A DNA stretch of 64,000 bases from Zeimonas sp050187175 (GCA_050187175.1 JBFWXS010000009.1:62001-126000); one strand, 5' to 3'; positions 1-8,486 are shown, counted from the first letter of the stretch. Notes: a model not told the origin generated them from the letters alone. Translations and numbers: made by a program.

Positions 1-9
1 CCGCCGCGC

Positions 10-36
10 TAAAGCCCCCATGGGGCCGGCCGATAT
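10..36 (+). promoter_or_regulatory. sigma-28 (FliA) promoter of the first flagellin gene
   Basis: The bases TAAA at 10-13 and GCCGATAT at 29-36 are separated by exactly 15 bases. The enterobacterial FliA consensus is TAAA-N15-GCCGATAA, so only the last base of the -10 box differs. It lies about 90 bases before the flagellin start codon, leaving a moderately long leader. This supports late, FliA-dependent expression of the flagellin. Confidence 0.85.
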
Positions 37-126
37 CCAGGCACCGGGGCACGCCCCGATGTCCGCCGAGGGCCCAGCAGAAGCCGCCCTGACGGCCCTC
101 AATGTCACGATCAAGGAGTTCGGGAA

Positions 127-951
127 ATGGCACAGATCATCAATACCAACCTGCTGTCGCTGAACGCGCAGCGCAATCTCTCCTCCACCCAGGGCGTGAT
201 GGCACAGGCCATCCAGCGCCTGTCGTCGGGCCTGCGCGTGAACAGCGCCAAGGACGACGCCGCCGGCCTGGCCATCGCGGAACGCATGAACGCGCAAGTG
301 CGCGGCATGAACGTGGCCATCCGCAACTCGAATGACGCGATCTCGCTGTCGCAGACGGCCGAAGGCGCGCTGGGCAAGGTCGGCGACATGCTGCAGCGCA
401 TGCGCGAGCTGGCCGTCCAGTCGGCCAACGCGACCAACGGCACCGATGACCGCGCCAACCTGGACGCCGAATACCAGGAGCTGGCCGACGAGATCGGCCG
501 CACGCTGACCAGCACGCGCTTCAACGGCAAGCAGATCCTGGCGGGCGACGCCGGTTCGCAGGTATTCCAGGTCGGCGCCAACAACGGCGACACGATCACG
601 GTCTCGACGACGAACATGTCGACCAATACCGACATCACCGCGGTCACGGGCGGCGATATCACCAGCGACACGAACGCGAACACGGCGCTGACCAATATCG
701 ACACCGCGCTGACCACGCTGAACGAAGAGCGCGCCAAGTACGGTGCGGTGCAGAACCGCTTCGAGTCAGTGGTCGCGACGCTGCAGGTCGCAGTCGAGAA
801 CCAGACGGCCGCCCGCAGCCGGATCATGGACGCGGACTTCGCCGCCGAAACCGCCGCGCTGACCCGCGCCCAAGTGCTGCAGCAGGCCGGCACGGCGATG
901 CTGTCGCAGGCCAACTCGCTGCCGAACAACGTCCTGTCGCTGCTGCGCTGA
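127..951 (+). CDS. fliC: Flagellin, copy 1 (short, D0/D1 only)
   Basis: This 274-residue protein forms the flagellar filament after export by the flagellar type III system. It opens with the standard flagellin N-terminus (MAQIINTNLLSLNAQRN) and contains the conserved D1 block SSGLRVNSAKDDAAGLAI. It closes with the D0 segment RAQVLQQAGTAMLSQAN. Between them is a short Thr/Asn/Asp-rich stretch (about residues 150-195) in place of the variable D2/D3 domains, so it is a minimal flagellin. AAGGAG at about 114-119 serves as the ribosome site. The Ser/Thr-rich middle is a plausible site for O-glycosylation by the enzymes encoded at 17-25 kb, which is inference. A near-identical second copy follows at 1187. 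Confidence 0.97.
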   Translation: MAQIINTNLLSLNAQRNLSSTQGVMAQAIQRLSSGLRVNSAKDDAAGLAIAERMNAQVRGMNVAIRNSNDAISLSQTAEGALGKVGDMLQRMRELAVQSANATNGTDDRANLDAEYQELADEIGRTLTSTRFNGKQILAGDAGSQVFQVGANNGDTITVSTTNMSTNTDITAVTGGDITSDTNANTALTNIDTALTTLNEERAKYGAVQNRFESVVATLQVAVENQTAARSRIMDADFAAETAALTRAQVLQQAGTAMLSQANSLPNNVLSLLR

Positions 952-960
952 GCCTCGCGC

Positions 961-1108
961 CGCGTCCGGCGGGCTGCCCGCCGCGACGCGGACAGGGCCT
1001 CGCCGCAGCGCCGGCGCGGCCGTTCGCCGCAGAGCCGGCACGGCCGTTTCTCCGCCCCACGGCCGGCGGGGCGAACAGACGCCGCCGGGCCGGAAAAGGG
1101 CCGGCGGC
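961..1108 (+). terminator. Two GC-rich hairpins between the flagellin genes
   Basis: An interrupted inverted repeat spans 961-990: CGCGTC pairs with GACGCG, and inside it GGCGGG pairs with CCCGCC around a 3-base loop. A second stem at 1081-1108 has 10 paired bases, one bulged G and the loop GGAAAAG. Neither has a proper U-tract, although GTTT follows the second. They may terminate or stabilise the 3' end of the abundant first flagellin mRNA. No good sigma-28 box is seen between here and the second flagellin. Confidence 0.45.
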
Positions 1109-1186
1109 GCGGCGTTTATCCGCGCACCAAGCCGTCTTGCGCCCGGGCACACTCGCTCCGACCAACCGTCATAGGAGTGTCGGAAC

Positions 1187-2011
1187 GTGCCCCAAGTCAT
1201 CAATACCAATCTGATTTCGCTGAACGCTCAGCGAAACCTCAGCACGACGACCGGGCAGCTCGCCCAGTCGATCCAGCGTCTTTCGTCGGGCCTGCGCGTG
1301 AACAGCGCCAAGGACGACGCCGCCGGTCTTGCCATCGCCGAGCGCATGAACGCTCAGGCGCGCGGCATGACCGTGGCCATTCGCAATGCCAACGACGGCA
1401 TCTCGCTGGCTCAGACCGCCGAAGGCGCGCTGGGCAAGGTCGGCGACATGCTGCAGCGCATGCGCGAGCTGGCCGTCCAGTCCGCCAATGCGACCAACGG
1501 CACCGACGACCGTGCCAACCTCGATGCCGAGTACCAGGAACTGGCCTCGGAGATCACGCGCACGCTGAGCAGCACCCGTTTCAACGGCACGGCCATCCTG
1601 GCCACCGGCGGCACGCAGGTGTTCCAGATCGGCGCCAATGTCGGCGACACGATCTCGGTGACCACCGGCAACATCGCCGCGAACGCCGACATCACGGCCG
1701 TCACGGCCGGCGGCATCGCCACGGATACCGATGCCAACTCGGCACTGACCGACATCGACACCGCCCTGAACACGCTCAATACCGAGCGTGCACTGTACGG
1801 CGCGGTGCAGAATCGCTTCGAGGCGGTCATCGCCACGCTGCAGGTCTCGGTCGAGAACCAGTCGGCCGCCCGCAGCCGGATCATGGACGCGGACTTCGCC
1901 GCCGAAACCGCCGCGCTGACCCGCGCCCAGGTGCTGCAGCAGGCCGGCAACGCGATGCTGGCGCAGGCCAACCAGCTACCGACCAACGTACTGCGCCTGC
2001 TGCAAGGCTGA
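1187..2011 (+). CDS. fliC: Flagellin, copy 2 (short, D0/D1 only)
   Basis: This is a second 274-residue flagellin, sharing both terminal D0/D1 regions with the first copy and diverging mainly in the central 60 residues and at the last residues (ending LLQG). The start is GTG at 1187, preceded by AGGAGTG at 1173-1179. That start gives the canonical N-terminus (M)PQVINTNLISLNAQRN. Long blocks are identical to copy 1 at the DNA level, including silent positions (1283-1326, 1418-1482, 1863-1929), which suggests recent duplication or gene conversion. It probably contributes to the same filament or gives an antigenic or functional variant. Its own promoter is not evident. Confidence 0.96.
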   Translation: MPQVINTNLISLNAQRNLSTTTGQLAQSIQRLSSGLRVNSAKDDAAGLAIAERMNAQARGMTVAIRNANDGISLAQTAEGALGKVGDMLQRMRELAVQSANATNGTDDRANLDAEYQELASEITRTLSSTRFNGTAILATGGTQVFQIGANVGDTISVTTGNIAANADITAVTAGGIATDTDANSALTDIDTALNTLNTERALYGAVQNRFEAVIATLQVSVENQSAARSRIMDADFAAETAALTRAQVLQQAGNAMLAQANQLPTNVLRLLQG

Positions 2012-2031
2012 TCCCGACCGCGCGGCAGCCC

Positions 2032-2058
2032 TAAAGCTGCCGTCGATCGTGCCGAATA
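2032..2058 (+). promoter_or_regulatory. sigma-28 promoter upstream of fliD
   Basis: TAAA at 2032-2035 and GCCGAATA at 2051-2058 are separated by exactly 15 bases, close to the FliA consensus TAAA-N15-GCCGATAA. It lies 62 bases before the fliD start and just beyond the flagellin stop. Confidence 0.75.
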
Positions 2059-2120
2059 GACGGTTTGGGACACGGGTGGACACCGTCCGCCCGTGAGCTT
2101 GGCATTTCAGGAATCGAATC

Positions 2121-3560
2121 ATGGCCATGATCACCGCCAGTAGCAGCATCGACGTCAGCGGCATCGTCTCGCAGCTGATGCAGATCGAGCGGCAGCCGCT
2201 CGCGGCCATGGACAAGCGGCTGAGCGGCATCCAGACCAAGCTGTCGGCGTTCGGCAAGCTGCAGTCGGCGCTGTCGGCGCTGCAGGACGCCGCACGCGCA
2301 CTGACCCGCACCGACACCTGGCGCGCGGCCACGGCCAAGAGCGGCGACGAGACGGCGATGACAGCCACCGCCGCCACCGGTGCCATCACCGGCGGCTATA
2401 CCCTCGAAGTCAGCCAGCTGGCGCAGCGGCAGACCGTGGCCAGCTCGCCGTTCGCGGCGGCCGACACGGTGGTCGGCGGCGGCACGCTGCGCATCCAGAT
2501 GGGCACGCTGGATGCCGGCGGAACCGTCTTCACCGCCGACGCCGACCGGCCGGAGGCCTCGATCACGATCGCTGCCGGCGCCACGCTGGCGGAGATCCGC
2601 AGCGCGATCAACAATGCCGGCGCCGGCATCACTGCCACGCTGGTCAACGACGCCAGCGGCCAGCGGCTAATGCTGCGCAGCGCCGATACCGGCGCCGAAC
2701 AGGCCTTCCGGATCGCCGTCGACGACAGCGACGGGAACGGCACCGATACCAGCGGCCTGTCGGCCCTGGCCTTCGATCCGGCAGCCGGCGCGGGCGCCGG
2801 CCGCAACCTGACCATGACGCAGACCGCGCAGAACGCCCAGGTCACGGTCAACGGCCTGGCGGTCTCGGCCACCGGCAACAAGCTGGAGGGCGTGATCGAG
2901 AACGTCACCGTCGATCTGAAGCGCGTCACCACCGCGCCGGTCGAGATCAGCATCGAAGCCGACAGCGCCGCGCAGCGCACGGCCATCGACAACTTCGTGA
3001 AGTCGTACAACGAACTGAACAAGCTGATCGCGTCGCAGACCGCCTACGACGCGACGACCAAGGCGGCGGGCACGCTGCAGGGCAACCAGAACGTGGTGCG
3101 GGTCCAGCAGCAGATGCGCGAGATCCTGCGTTCGACGGTGGCCGGCAATACGCCGAACAGCCTGAACGCCGCCGGCATCGAGCTGCAGCGCGACGGCTCG
3201 CTGTCGGTCAACGAATCGAAGATGAGGAACGCGCTCGCGTCGCCGCAGTCGCTGCAGAACCTGTTCAGCGCGCTCGGCACCACCGGCGGCGACGGCAGCG
3301 ACGTCGGGCTGGCGCGGCGCATCGTCACCCGGCTGACGTCCATGCTCGGCTCGGAAGGCGCGATCGAGGGCGCGACGCAGTCGCTGCGCAGCCAGCAGCG
3401 CAGCATCGAGGATCAGCAGGGCCGCTTCGAGGCGCGTCTGACCGAGGTCGAGAAGCGCCTGCTGCGCCAGTACACGACGCTGGACGCGAATCTGTCGAAG
3501 ATCACCGGATCCTTCGCCGGCATTCAGGGGTTGATCAACAACCTGAACAACAACGGCTGA
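2121..3560 (+). CDS. fliD: Flagellar filament cap protein FliD (HAP2)
   Basis: FliD forms the oligomeric cap at the filament tip that folds incoming flagellin. The 479-residue length fits the family. The N-terminal part (about 1-110) has the FliD N-domain pattern SSSIDVSGIVSQLMQIERQP. The middle contains the flagellin hook-IN-type repeat region, and the C-terminal half (about 270-479) is the helical FliD_C domain, ending in heptad-like helices needed for polymerisation. ATG at 2121 is preceded by AGGA at 2109-2112. A second in-frame ATG two codons later is possible. It sits between the flagellins and their chaperone genes, the usual filament-class order. Confidence 0.96.
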   Translation: MAMITASSSIDVSGIVSQLMQIERQPLAAMDKRLSGIQTKLSAFGKLQSALSALQDAARALTRTDTWRAATAKSGDETAMTATAATGAITGGYTLEVSQLAQRQTVASSPFAAADTVVGGGTLRIQMGTLDAGGTVFTADADRPEASITIAAGATLAEIRSAINNAGAGITATLVNDASGQRLMLRSADTGAEQAFRIAVDDSDGNGTDTSGLSALAFDPAAGAGAGRNLTMTQTAQNAQVTVNGLAVSATGNKLEGVIENVTVDLKRVTTAPVEISIEADSAAQRTAIDNFVKSYNELNKLIASQTAYDATTKAAGTLQGNQNVVRVQQQMREILRSTVAGNTPNSLNAAGIELQRDGSLSVNESKMRNALASPQSLQNLFSALGTTGGDGSDVGLARRIVTRLTSMLGSEGAIEGATQSLRSQQRSIEDQQGRFEARLTEVEKRLLRQYTTLDANLSKITGSFAGIQGLINNLNNNG

Positions 3561-3612
3561 GCGGCGGCGGATTCGCCCGCAGCAGCCGTTCGGCGGCGTC
3601 CGCGTGAAGCGC

Positions 3613-3652
3613 TCAAGACACCGCCGGCCGGGCCGATAACCAGCTTATCGGC
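3613..3652 (+). promoter_or_regulatory. sigma-28 promoter of fliST with palindromic -10 box
   Basis: TCAA at 3613-3616, a 15-base spacer and a perfect GCCGATAA -10 box at 3632-3639 match the FliA consensus. The -10 box is the left arm of a perfect inverted repeat: GCCGATAA, 5-base loop CCAGC, TTATCGGC at 3645-3652. The start codon of fliS follows at 3673, so the leader is short. Confidence 0.8.
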
Positions 3653-3672
3653 TCTCGAAAGGTGACCTCGCC

Positions 3673-4086
3673 ATGTTTGCCCCGTACCGCAGCGCAGCCA
3701 GTTCGTACCGCAACCTCGATCTCGAAACCTCGGTCGGCCAGGCCGATCCGCACGCGCTGATCAGCATGCTCTACGACGGCGCCGCCACGGCCATCGCCCA
3801 GGCGCGCCGCCATCTGTCGCAGGGCCAGGTCGCCGAGAAGGGACAGGCCACCAGCCGCGCCGTGCGCATCCTGGAGGAAGGGCTGCGCGCCGCGCTCGAC
3901 CCGCGCGGCGGCGAGATCGCGACCAATCTGCAGGCGCTGTACGAATACATGACGCGGCGGCTGCTGTCGGCCAACCTCGCCAACGACGACGAGCAGTACG
4001 CCGAGATCGCCGCCATGGTCGATCAGCTGCGCGACGCCTGGAAGCAGATCGCTCCGCGGACGCGTCCTCAAGCGGTCGCAGCGTGA
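3673..4086 (+). CDS. fliS: Flagellin export chaperone FliS
   Basis: FliS binds the C-terminal D0 helix of flagellin in the cytoplasm and prevents premature polymerisation. The 137-residue all-helical protein begins MFAPYRSAASSYRNLDLET and contains the family signature around DPHALISMLYDGAATAIAQAR (about residues 27-47). AAGGTGACC precedes the ATG. Its stop codon overlaps the GTG start of the next gene by 3 bases, so translation is coupled. It is driven by the sigma-28 promoter directly upstream. Confidence 0.96.
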   Translation: MFAPYRSAASSYRNLDLETSVGQADPHALISMLYDGAATAIAQARRHLSQGQVAEKGQATSRAVRILEEGLRAALDPRGGEIATNLQALYEYMTRRLLSANLANDDEQYAEIAAMVDQLRDAWKQIAPRTRPQAVAA

Positions 4087-4436
4087 ACGCCGCGGAACAG
4101 GACGCGCCGCCGGCGGCGGACGCGTCGGCCACGCTCGAACGCTATCGCCAGATCGAGCGCGTGACGCAGCGGATGCTGGCTGCCGCACAGGCCGACGACT
4201 GGGAGCGGGTGCGCTGCTGCGAACAGGAGGTCCAGGCGCTGGCCGACCTGCTGGGCGATGCCGCCCAGCATCAGTTGCGCGATGCCGCCGAGCGGCGCGA
4301 GCGACTGCAGATCCTGCGCCGGGTGCTGCAGCTCGACGGCACGATCCGCAGCCTGGCGCAGCCGTGGCAGGGCCGGCTCGACGCACTGCTGGCCTACGGC
4401 GGCGAGGCGCCGCAGCGGCCGCAGGACCGCCACTGA
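4083..4436 (+). CDS. fliT: FliT-like flagellar chaperone
   Basis: This small, helical, acidic 117-residue protein occupies the fliT position immediately after fliS, with a GTGA start/stop overlap. FliT is the export chaperone of FliD and, in enterobacteria, also a regulator of FlhDC. The sequence is weakly conserved: Glu/Gln/Arg-rich helices around residues 20-100 and no cysteine or membrane motif beyond the pair at about residues 41-42. The call rests on size, helical composition and position more than on motifs. An alternative is a lineage-specific FliS partner of unknown role. Confidence 0.7.
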   Translation: MNAAEQDAPPAADASATLERYRQIERVTQRMLAAAQADDWERVRCCEQEVQALADLLGDAAQHQLRDAAERRERLQILRRVLQLDGTIRSLAQPWQGRLDALLAYGGEAPQRPQDRH

Positions 4437-4574
4437 GCATAGCGGCCGCGGCCGGTCGGCGGCCCGGGCGGTCTCTGTCGCTTGACAGCCCACCCCCGAA
4501 CGCCAATCATTGGTCGATTCTCCGCCGACTTTTCCTCGGTCGATTCCCTCCCCGTCGACTTTCCCCGCCGCACC

Positions 4575-5321
4575 GTGACCGATCCGACCCCGACGATCCT
4601 GCCCGAACCTCCCGAGACGCTGCCCGCGTCATACCGGATCGAGGGCGATCTGGCGGTACGCGCCGTGCTGCGCGATCTGATCGAACGCACGGCGCTGGTC
4701 ACGCTGTACCCGGACGAGACCGGCGACATGCTGTGCGTCAGCCGGCTGCTGCACGTCGATGGCGCCGGCCTGGAGCTGGACGCCGACATCGCGGCGCCGC
4801 AGCAGTCGATGCTGGCGCGCGCCTCGGCGCTGATGGCGGTGGCCTTTCCGGGCCGCGTCAAGACCCAGTTCCGCTTGTCCGGGCTGCAGCTCGACGCCGA
4901 CGGCCCTGACGGCCGGCCCGTGCTGCGCGCGGCGCTGCCGCCGCATCTGTACCGGATCCAGCGCCGCGACGCGTTCCGCGTCCATCCTCCGATGGGCGAC
5001 GGCACCGTCTGCGTGCGCCGCATCGCCCATGGCGTCGAAGAGCGCTATGAACTGACCGATCTGAGCGCCGGCGGGATCTCGGTGCTGGTCGAAGACCGCC
5101 AGACCGTGCCGCAGACCGGCGAGCTGTGGCCGCACGGCCGCCTGGAAACGGCCGCCGGCGAGGCGATCCCCTGCGATCTGCGCGTGCGCCATCTGGAGCC
5201 GGGGCCGCGCGCCGGCACGCAGCGCGTCGGGTTGGCCTTTCAGGCGCTGCCCAGCGAAGTGATGCGCCGCATCCAGCTGTACGTGCTCGACATCGAGCGG
5301 CGGCTGCGCCAATCGGCCTGA
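4575..5321 (+). CDS. ycgR: PilZ/YcgR-type c-di-GMP flagellar brake protein
   Basis: The protein has an N-terminal YcgR domain (about residues 20-115) followed by a C-terminal PilZ domain. The c-di-GMP-binding signature is visible: an Arg cluster (RIQRRDAFR) and, about 45 residues on, DLSAGGISV (the D/N-x-S-x-x-G motif). Such proteins bind the flagellar motor when c-di-GMP is high and slow or bias rotation. GTG at 4575 gives 248 residues, close to E. coli YcgR. A TTG at 4482 would extend it by 31 residues through a repetitive, non-coding-looking stretch and is less likely. A diguanylate cyclase gene at 33801-35612 could supply the ligand. Confidence 0.85.
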   Translation: MTDPTPTILPEPPETLPASYRIEGDLAVRAVLRDLIERTALVTLYPDETGDMLCVSRLLHVDGAGLELDADIAAPQQSMLARASALMAVAFPGRVKTQFRLSGLQLDADGPDGRPVLRAALPPHLYRIQRRDAFRVHPPMGDGTVCVRRIAHGVEERYELTDLSAGGISVLVEDRQTVPQTGELWPHGRLETAAGEAIPCDLRVRHLEPGPRAGTQRVGLAFQALPSEVMRRIQLYVLDIERRLRQSA

Positions 5322-5352
5322 AGGCGCCGACCGGCGGCTGACGGCCGCCGGC

Positions 5353-5661
5353 TCACACCTGCATGTTCATGATGTCGGTATAGGCCGATACGAGCCGGTT
5401 GCGCACCGTCATCGCCGCCTGGAAGCCGACCTGTGCCGTCTGCATCGCCACCATGGTCTGTTCCAGCGTCACGCCTTCGGCGCCGAGCTGGAACTGCTGC
5501 TGCAGCTGCGTGCTCTCGGTCTGCAGCCGGCTGACGTGCTGCAAGGCGTTCTGGAGCGCGCCGGCGAACTGCGTCGGCCCACCCTCGGCCGGCTTGGCGA
5601 CCGATGTCGGGGCGCCCAGCCCGGGCACCGAGGCCAGCGACGACGGAAAGCGAACGTCCAT
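5353..5661 (-). CDS. fliE: Flagellar hook-basal body protein FliE
   Basis: FliE links the MS ring to the proximal rod and is among the first rod substrates of the flagellar export apparatus. The 102-residue reading from ATG at 5661 matches the family length. The conserved C-terminal part is clear: GVTLEQTMVAMQTAQVGF, then TVRNRLVSAYTDIMNMQV at the very end. AGGAG lies six bases before the ATG. A longer upstream open frame has no FliE similarity and was not used. It is transcribed away from fliF, whereas in many bacteria fliE precedes fliF in the same operon. A sigma-28-like promoter lies about 100 bases upstream. Confidence 0.95.
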   Translation of the reverse strand: MDVRFPSSLASVPGLGAPTSVAKPAEGGPTQFAGALQNALQHVSRLQTESTQLQQQFQLGAEGVTLEQTMVAMQTAQVGFQAAMTVRNRLVSAYTDIMNMQV

Positions 5662-5761
5662 GACAGGCTCCTGTTCCAAGAACGACGACGGCGCGGCTCT
5701 GGCCAGACCTTCATCGCATGGTCCGCATACTCGCGCGCCGGCCGCCTTGCCCAAGCGCGAA

Positions 5762-5788
5762 TTAGCGGCGAGTTCGCCTGCTATTTGA
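5762..5788 (-). promoter_or_regulatory. sigma-28-like promoter facing fliE
   Basis: On the minus strand TCAA, a 15-base spacer and GCCGCTAA are read, matching the FliA consensus at 3 of 4 and 7 of 8 positions. The -10 box ends about 100 bases before the fliE start codon. A late-class promoter for a rod protein is unusual. Confidence 0.6.
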
Positions 5789-5825
5789 GCGATCCGCACC
5801 CTCAAGGTTTCCGAATAATCGCCGT

Positions 5826-7490
5826 ATGGAAGCCACCGCCCAATCCCTGCCGATCCCGTCAGCCCCGGCACGCGGAATCGCCGCTCTGACCACGCGCCAG
5901 AAGCTCTTCGCGCTCGCCGGCACCGCCGCGCTGATCGCGATAGTGGCCGCTTCGGTGCTCTGGAGCCGCCAGCCCGACTACCGTGTGCTGTTCGCCAATC
6001 TGTCCGACAAGGACGGCGGCGCGGTGATCGCTTCGCTGTCGCAGCTGAACGTGCCGTACCGCTTCGCCCCCGGCGGCGCGGCGATCCTCGTGCCCGAGGA
6101 CAAGGTCCATGACGCCCGGCTGAAGCTGGCCTCGCAAGGTCTGCCGCGCGGCGGCACGGTCGGCTTCGAGCTGCTCGAGACGCAGAAGTTCGGCGTCACG
6201 CAGTTCCAGGAACGGCTGAACTTCCAGCGCGGCCTCGAAGGCGAGCTGTCGCGTTCGATCCAGTCGCTGGCGGCGGTGCAGAACGCGCGCGTGCATCTGG
6301 CGCTGCCGGCGCAGAACGGCTTCCTGCGCGAGCAGCAGAAGCCGTCGGCCTCGGTGCTGCTGACGCTGCACTCCGGGCGCAGCCTCGATCGCGGCCAGGT
6401 CGCCGGCATCGTTCACCTGGTGGCCGCTTCGGTGCCCGATCTGGCGCCGCGGCAGGTCAGCGTCATCGACCAGAACGGATCGCTGCTGTCAGCCGACGGC
6501 GAGGGCGCGGCGAACGGGCTCGATGCCTCGCAGCTGAACTATGTGCGCCGCCTCGAAACCAGCTTCAACCAGCGCGTGCTCGACATCCTGGAGCCGATCA
6601 TGGGCGCCGGCAACGTGCGCGCGCAGATCACCGCCGACATCGACTTCACGCAGAGCGAGTCGACCGCCGAGCAGTACCGCCCCAACCAGGGCGGCGAACC
6701 GGCCGCGGTGCGCAGCCAGCAAGTGCTGGAAGCGAACTCCAAGGATGGCGCATCGGCGGCGCAGGGCATCCCCGGCGCCCTGTCGAACCAGCCGCCGCAG
6801 GCCGCCACTGCGCCGGTCAACGGCGCCGCGCAGGCGACCCAGGCGGCCAATCCGAACGGCGCCGGCGGGGCCGCGGCCGCCGGCAACGGCCGCCGCGAAG
6901 CGGTGACCAACTATGAGGTGGACAAGACGGTCCGCGTCACGCGCAATGCCACCGGTACGGTCAAGCGGCTCAGCGCGGCCGTGGTCATCAACCACCGCCG
7001 CAGTGTCGACGGCGACGGCAAGGCCAGCTATGCGCCGCTGCCGCCCGCCGAGCTGGAGAACATCAACTCGCTGGTGCGCGAAGCGATCGGCTTCAATCGC
7101 GAGCGCGGCGACTCGATCAACGTCGTCAATGCACCGTTCTCGGAAGTCGAGCTGCCGAAGGAAGTCGAGCCGCCGATCTGGCAGCAGCCGCAGAATGTCG
7201 CGCTGGCCAAGGATCTGGGCAAGCAGCTGGCACTGGTGGTGCTGGCGCTGATCGTGATCTTCACGCTGATCCGGCCGGCCATGAAGACCATGGCGCGCTC
7301 GGTCCCGGCCCAGCCGGCGCTGACGGCACGCATCGACGACAGGCTCGATCTCCCGGCACCCGCGGCCGCCGCCCTGCCCGCTCCCGACACTTCACGCCAG
7401 GCGGAGCTGCTGCGGCAGGCGCGCGAGAACCCCGCGACGGTGGCCAACGTGGTCCGCAACTGGATCGGTTCCGAGGCGCAGGGAGGCTGA
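5826..7490 (+). CDS. fliF: Flagellar MS-ring protein FliF
   Basis: FliF oligomerises in the inner membrane to form the MS ring, the platform for rotor and export gate. It has 554 residues: a first membrane helix at about 27-46 (ALAGTAALIAIVAASVLW), a periplasmic ring-building region with the sequence GTVGFELLETQKFGVTQFQE, an Ala/Gly/Asn-rich disordered loop at about 325-357, a second membrane helix at about 466-484, and a cytoplasmic tail whose end (ENPATVANVVRNWI) is the FliG-binding peptide. The gene starts the long fli operon and is followed after three bases by fliG. Confidence 0.97.
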   Translation: MEATAQSLPIPSAPARGIAALTTRQKLFALAGTAALIAIVAASVLWSRQPDYRVLFANLSDKDGGAVIASLSQLNVPYRFAPGGAAILVPEDKVHDARLKLASQGLPRGGTVGFELLETQKFGVTQFQERLNFQRGLEGELSRSIQSLAAVQNARVHLALPAQNGFLREQQKPSASVLLTLHSGRSLDRGQVAGIVHLVAASVPDLAPRQVSVIDQNGSLLSADGEGAANGLDASQLNYVRRLETSFNQRVLDILEPIMGAGNVRAQITADIDFTQSESTAEQYRPNQGGEPAAVRSQQVLEANSKDGASAAQGIPGALSNQPPQAATAPVNGAAQATQAANPNGAGGAAAAGNGRREAVTNYEVDKTVRVTRNATGTVKRLSAAVVINHRRSVDGDGKASYAPLPPAELENINSLVREAIGFNRERGDSINVVNAPFSEVELPKEVEPPIWQQPQNVALAKDLGKQLALVVLALIVIFTLIRPAMKTMARSVPAQPALTARIDDRLDLPAPAAAALPAPDTSRQAELLRQARENPATVANVVRNWIGSEAQGG

Positions 7491-7493
7491 GCG

Positions 7494-8486
7494 ATGGACG
7501 AAGAAGGTCTGGTCGACAGCGCCATCCTGCTGATGGCGCTCGGCGAGGACGCCGCGGCCGAAGTATTCCGGCACCTGTCGCCGAAGGAAGTGCAGAAGCT
7601 CGGCGAGGTGATGGCGCGCACGCGCAGCGCCAGTCGTGATCGGCTGGACAACGTGCTGTCGCGGTTCGGCGCGCAGGCCGGCGACGTCAGCCCGCTGGTC
7701 GAGAACAACGACGAATACGTGAAGACGGTGCTGCGGCGCGCACTCGGCGACGAGAAAGCCGGACTGCTGATCGACCGCATCCTGCAGGGCAGCGACGTCT
7801 CCGGCATCGAGAGCCTGCGCTGGATGGACGCGCAGTCGGTGGCCGAACTGATCCGCAACGAACATCCGCAGATCATCGCCTCCATCCTCGTGCATCTGGA
7901 ACGCGACCAGTCGTCGGCCATCCTGATGCAGTTTCCGGAACGGCTGCGCGGCGACGTCATGCTGCGCATCGCCACGCTGGACGGCATCCAGCCCAATGCG
8001 CTGCACGAGCTCAACGACGTGCTGTCGAAGGCGCTGGCCGGCGGCGATCGCCTGAAGCGCAAGAAGCTCGGCGGCAGCAAGACGGCCGCCGAGATCATGA
8101 ATTTCTTCGGCAGCGCTGCCGAGGGCGCGGTGCTCGATCTGATCCGCGACCAGGACCCCGACCTCGCGCAGAAGATCGCCGATCAGATGTTCACCTTCGA
8201 GGACTTGAACAAACTCGACGATCGCGCCATCCAGCTGATCCTGCGCGAAATCCAGACCGAGTCGCTGATCGTCGCGCTCAAGGGCGCCGACGGCGATCTG
8301 CGCGAGAAGATCTTCCGCAACATGAGCAGCCGCGCCGCCGAAACGCTGCGCGAGGATCTCGAATCGAAAGGGCCGGTCAAGGTGTCCGACGTCGAAGCCG
8401 AGCAGAAGGAAATCCTGAAGACGGTGCGCCGCCTGGCCGACGAAGGCCAGATCGCAATGGGAGGCGGCGACGATGCATTCGTCTGA
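7494..8486 (+). CDS. fliG: Flagellar motor switch protein FliG
   Basis: FliG couples the MS ring to the C ring and carries the torque-generating helix that interacts with MotA. The 330-residue protein contains the N-terminal FliF-binding domain, the middle domain with the EHPQ motif (NEHPQIIASILVHLE, about residues 120-134), and the C-terminal domain with the charged torque helix around DLNKLDDRAIQLILREI (about 237-253). It overlaps the start of fliH by 14 bases, giving tight translational coupling. No unusual features. Confidence 0.97.
   Translation: MDEEGLVDSAILLMALGEDAAAEVFRHLSPKEVQKLGEVMARTRSASRDRLDNVLSRFGAQAGDVSPLVENNDEYVKTVLRRALGDEKAGLLIDRILQGSDVSGIESLRWMDAQSVAELIRNEHPQIIASILVHLERDQSSAILMQFPERLRGDVMLRIATLDGIQPNALHELNDVLSKALAGGDRLKRKKLGGSKTAAEIMNFFGSAAEGAVLDLIRDQDPDLAQKIADQMFTFEDLNKLDDRAIQLILREIQTESLIVALKGADGDLREKIFRNMSSRAAETLREDLESKGPVKVSDVEAEQKEILKTVRRLADEGQIAMGGGDDAFV

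Noticed and set aside
1109..1186. A sigma-28 promoter for the second flagellin.
   Set aside because: No TAAA-N15-GCCGATAA-like pair was found. The nearest G/C-rich strings match fewer than half of the key bases.
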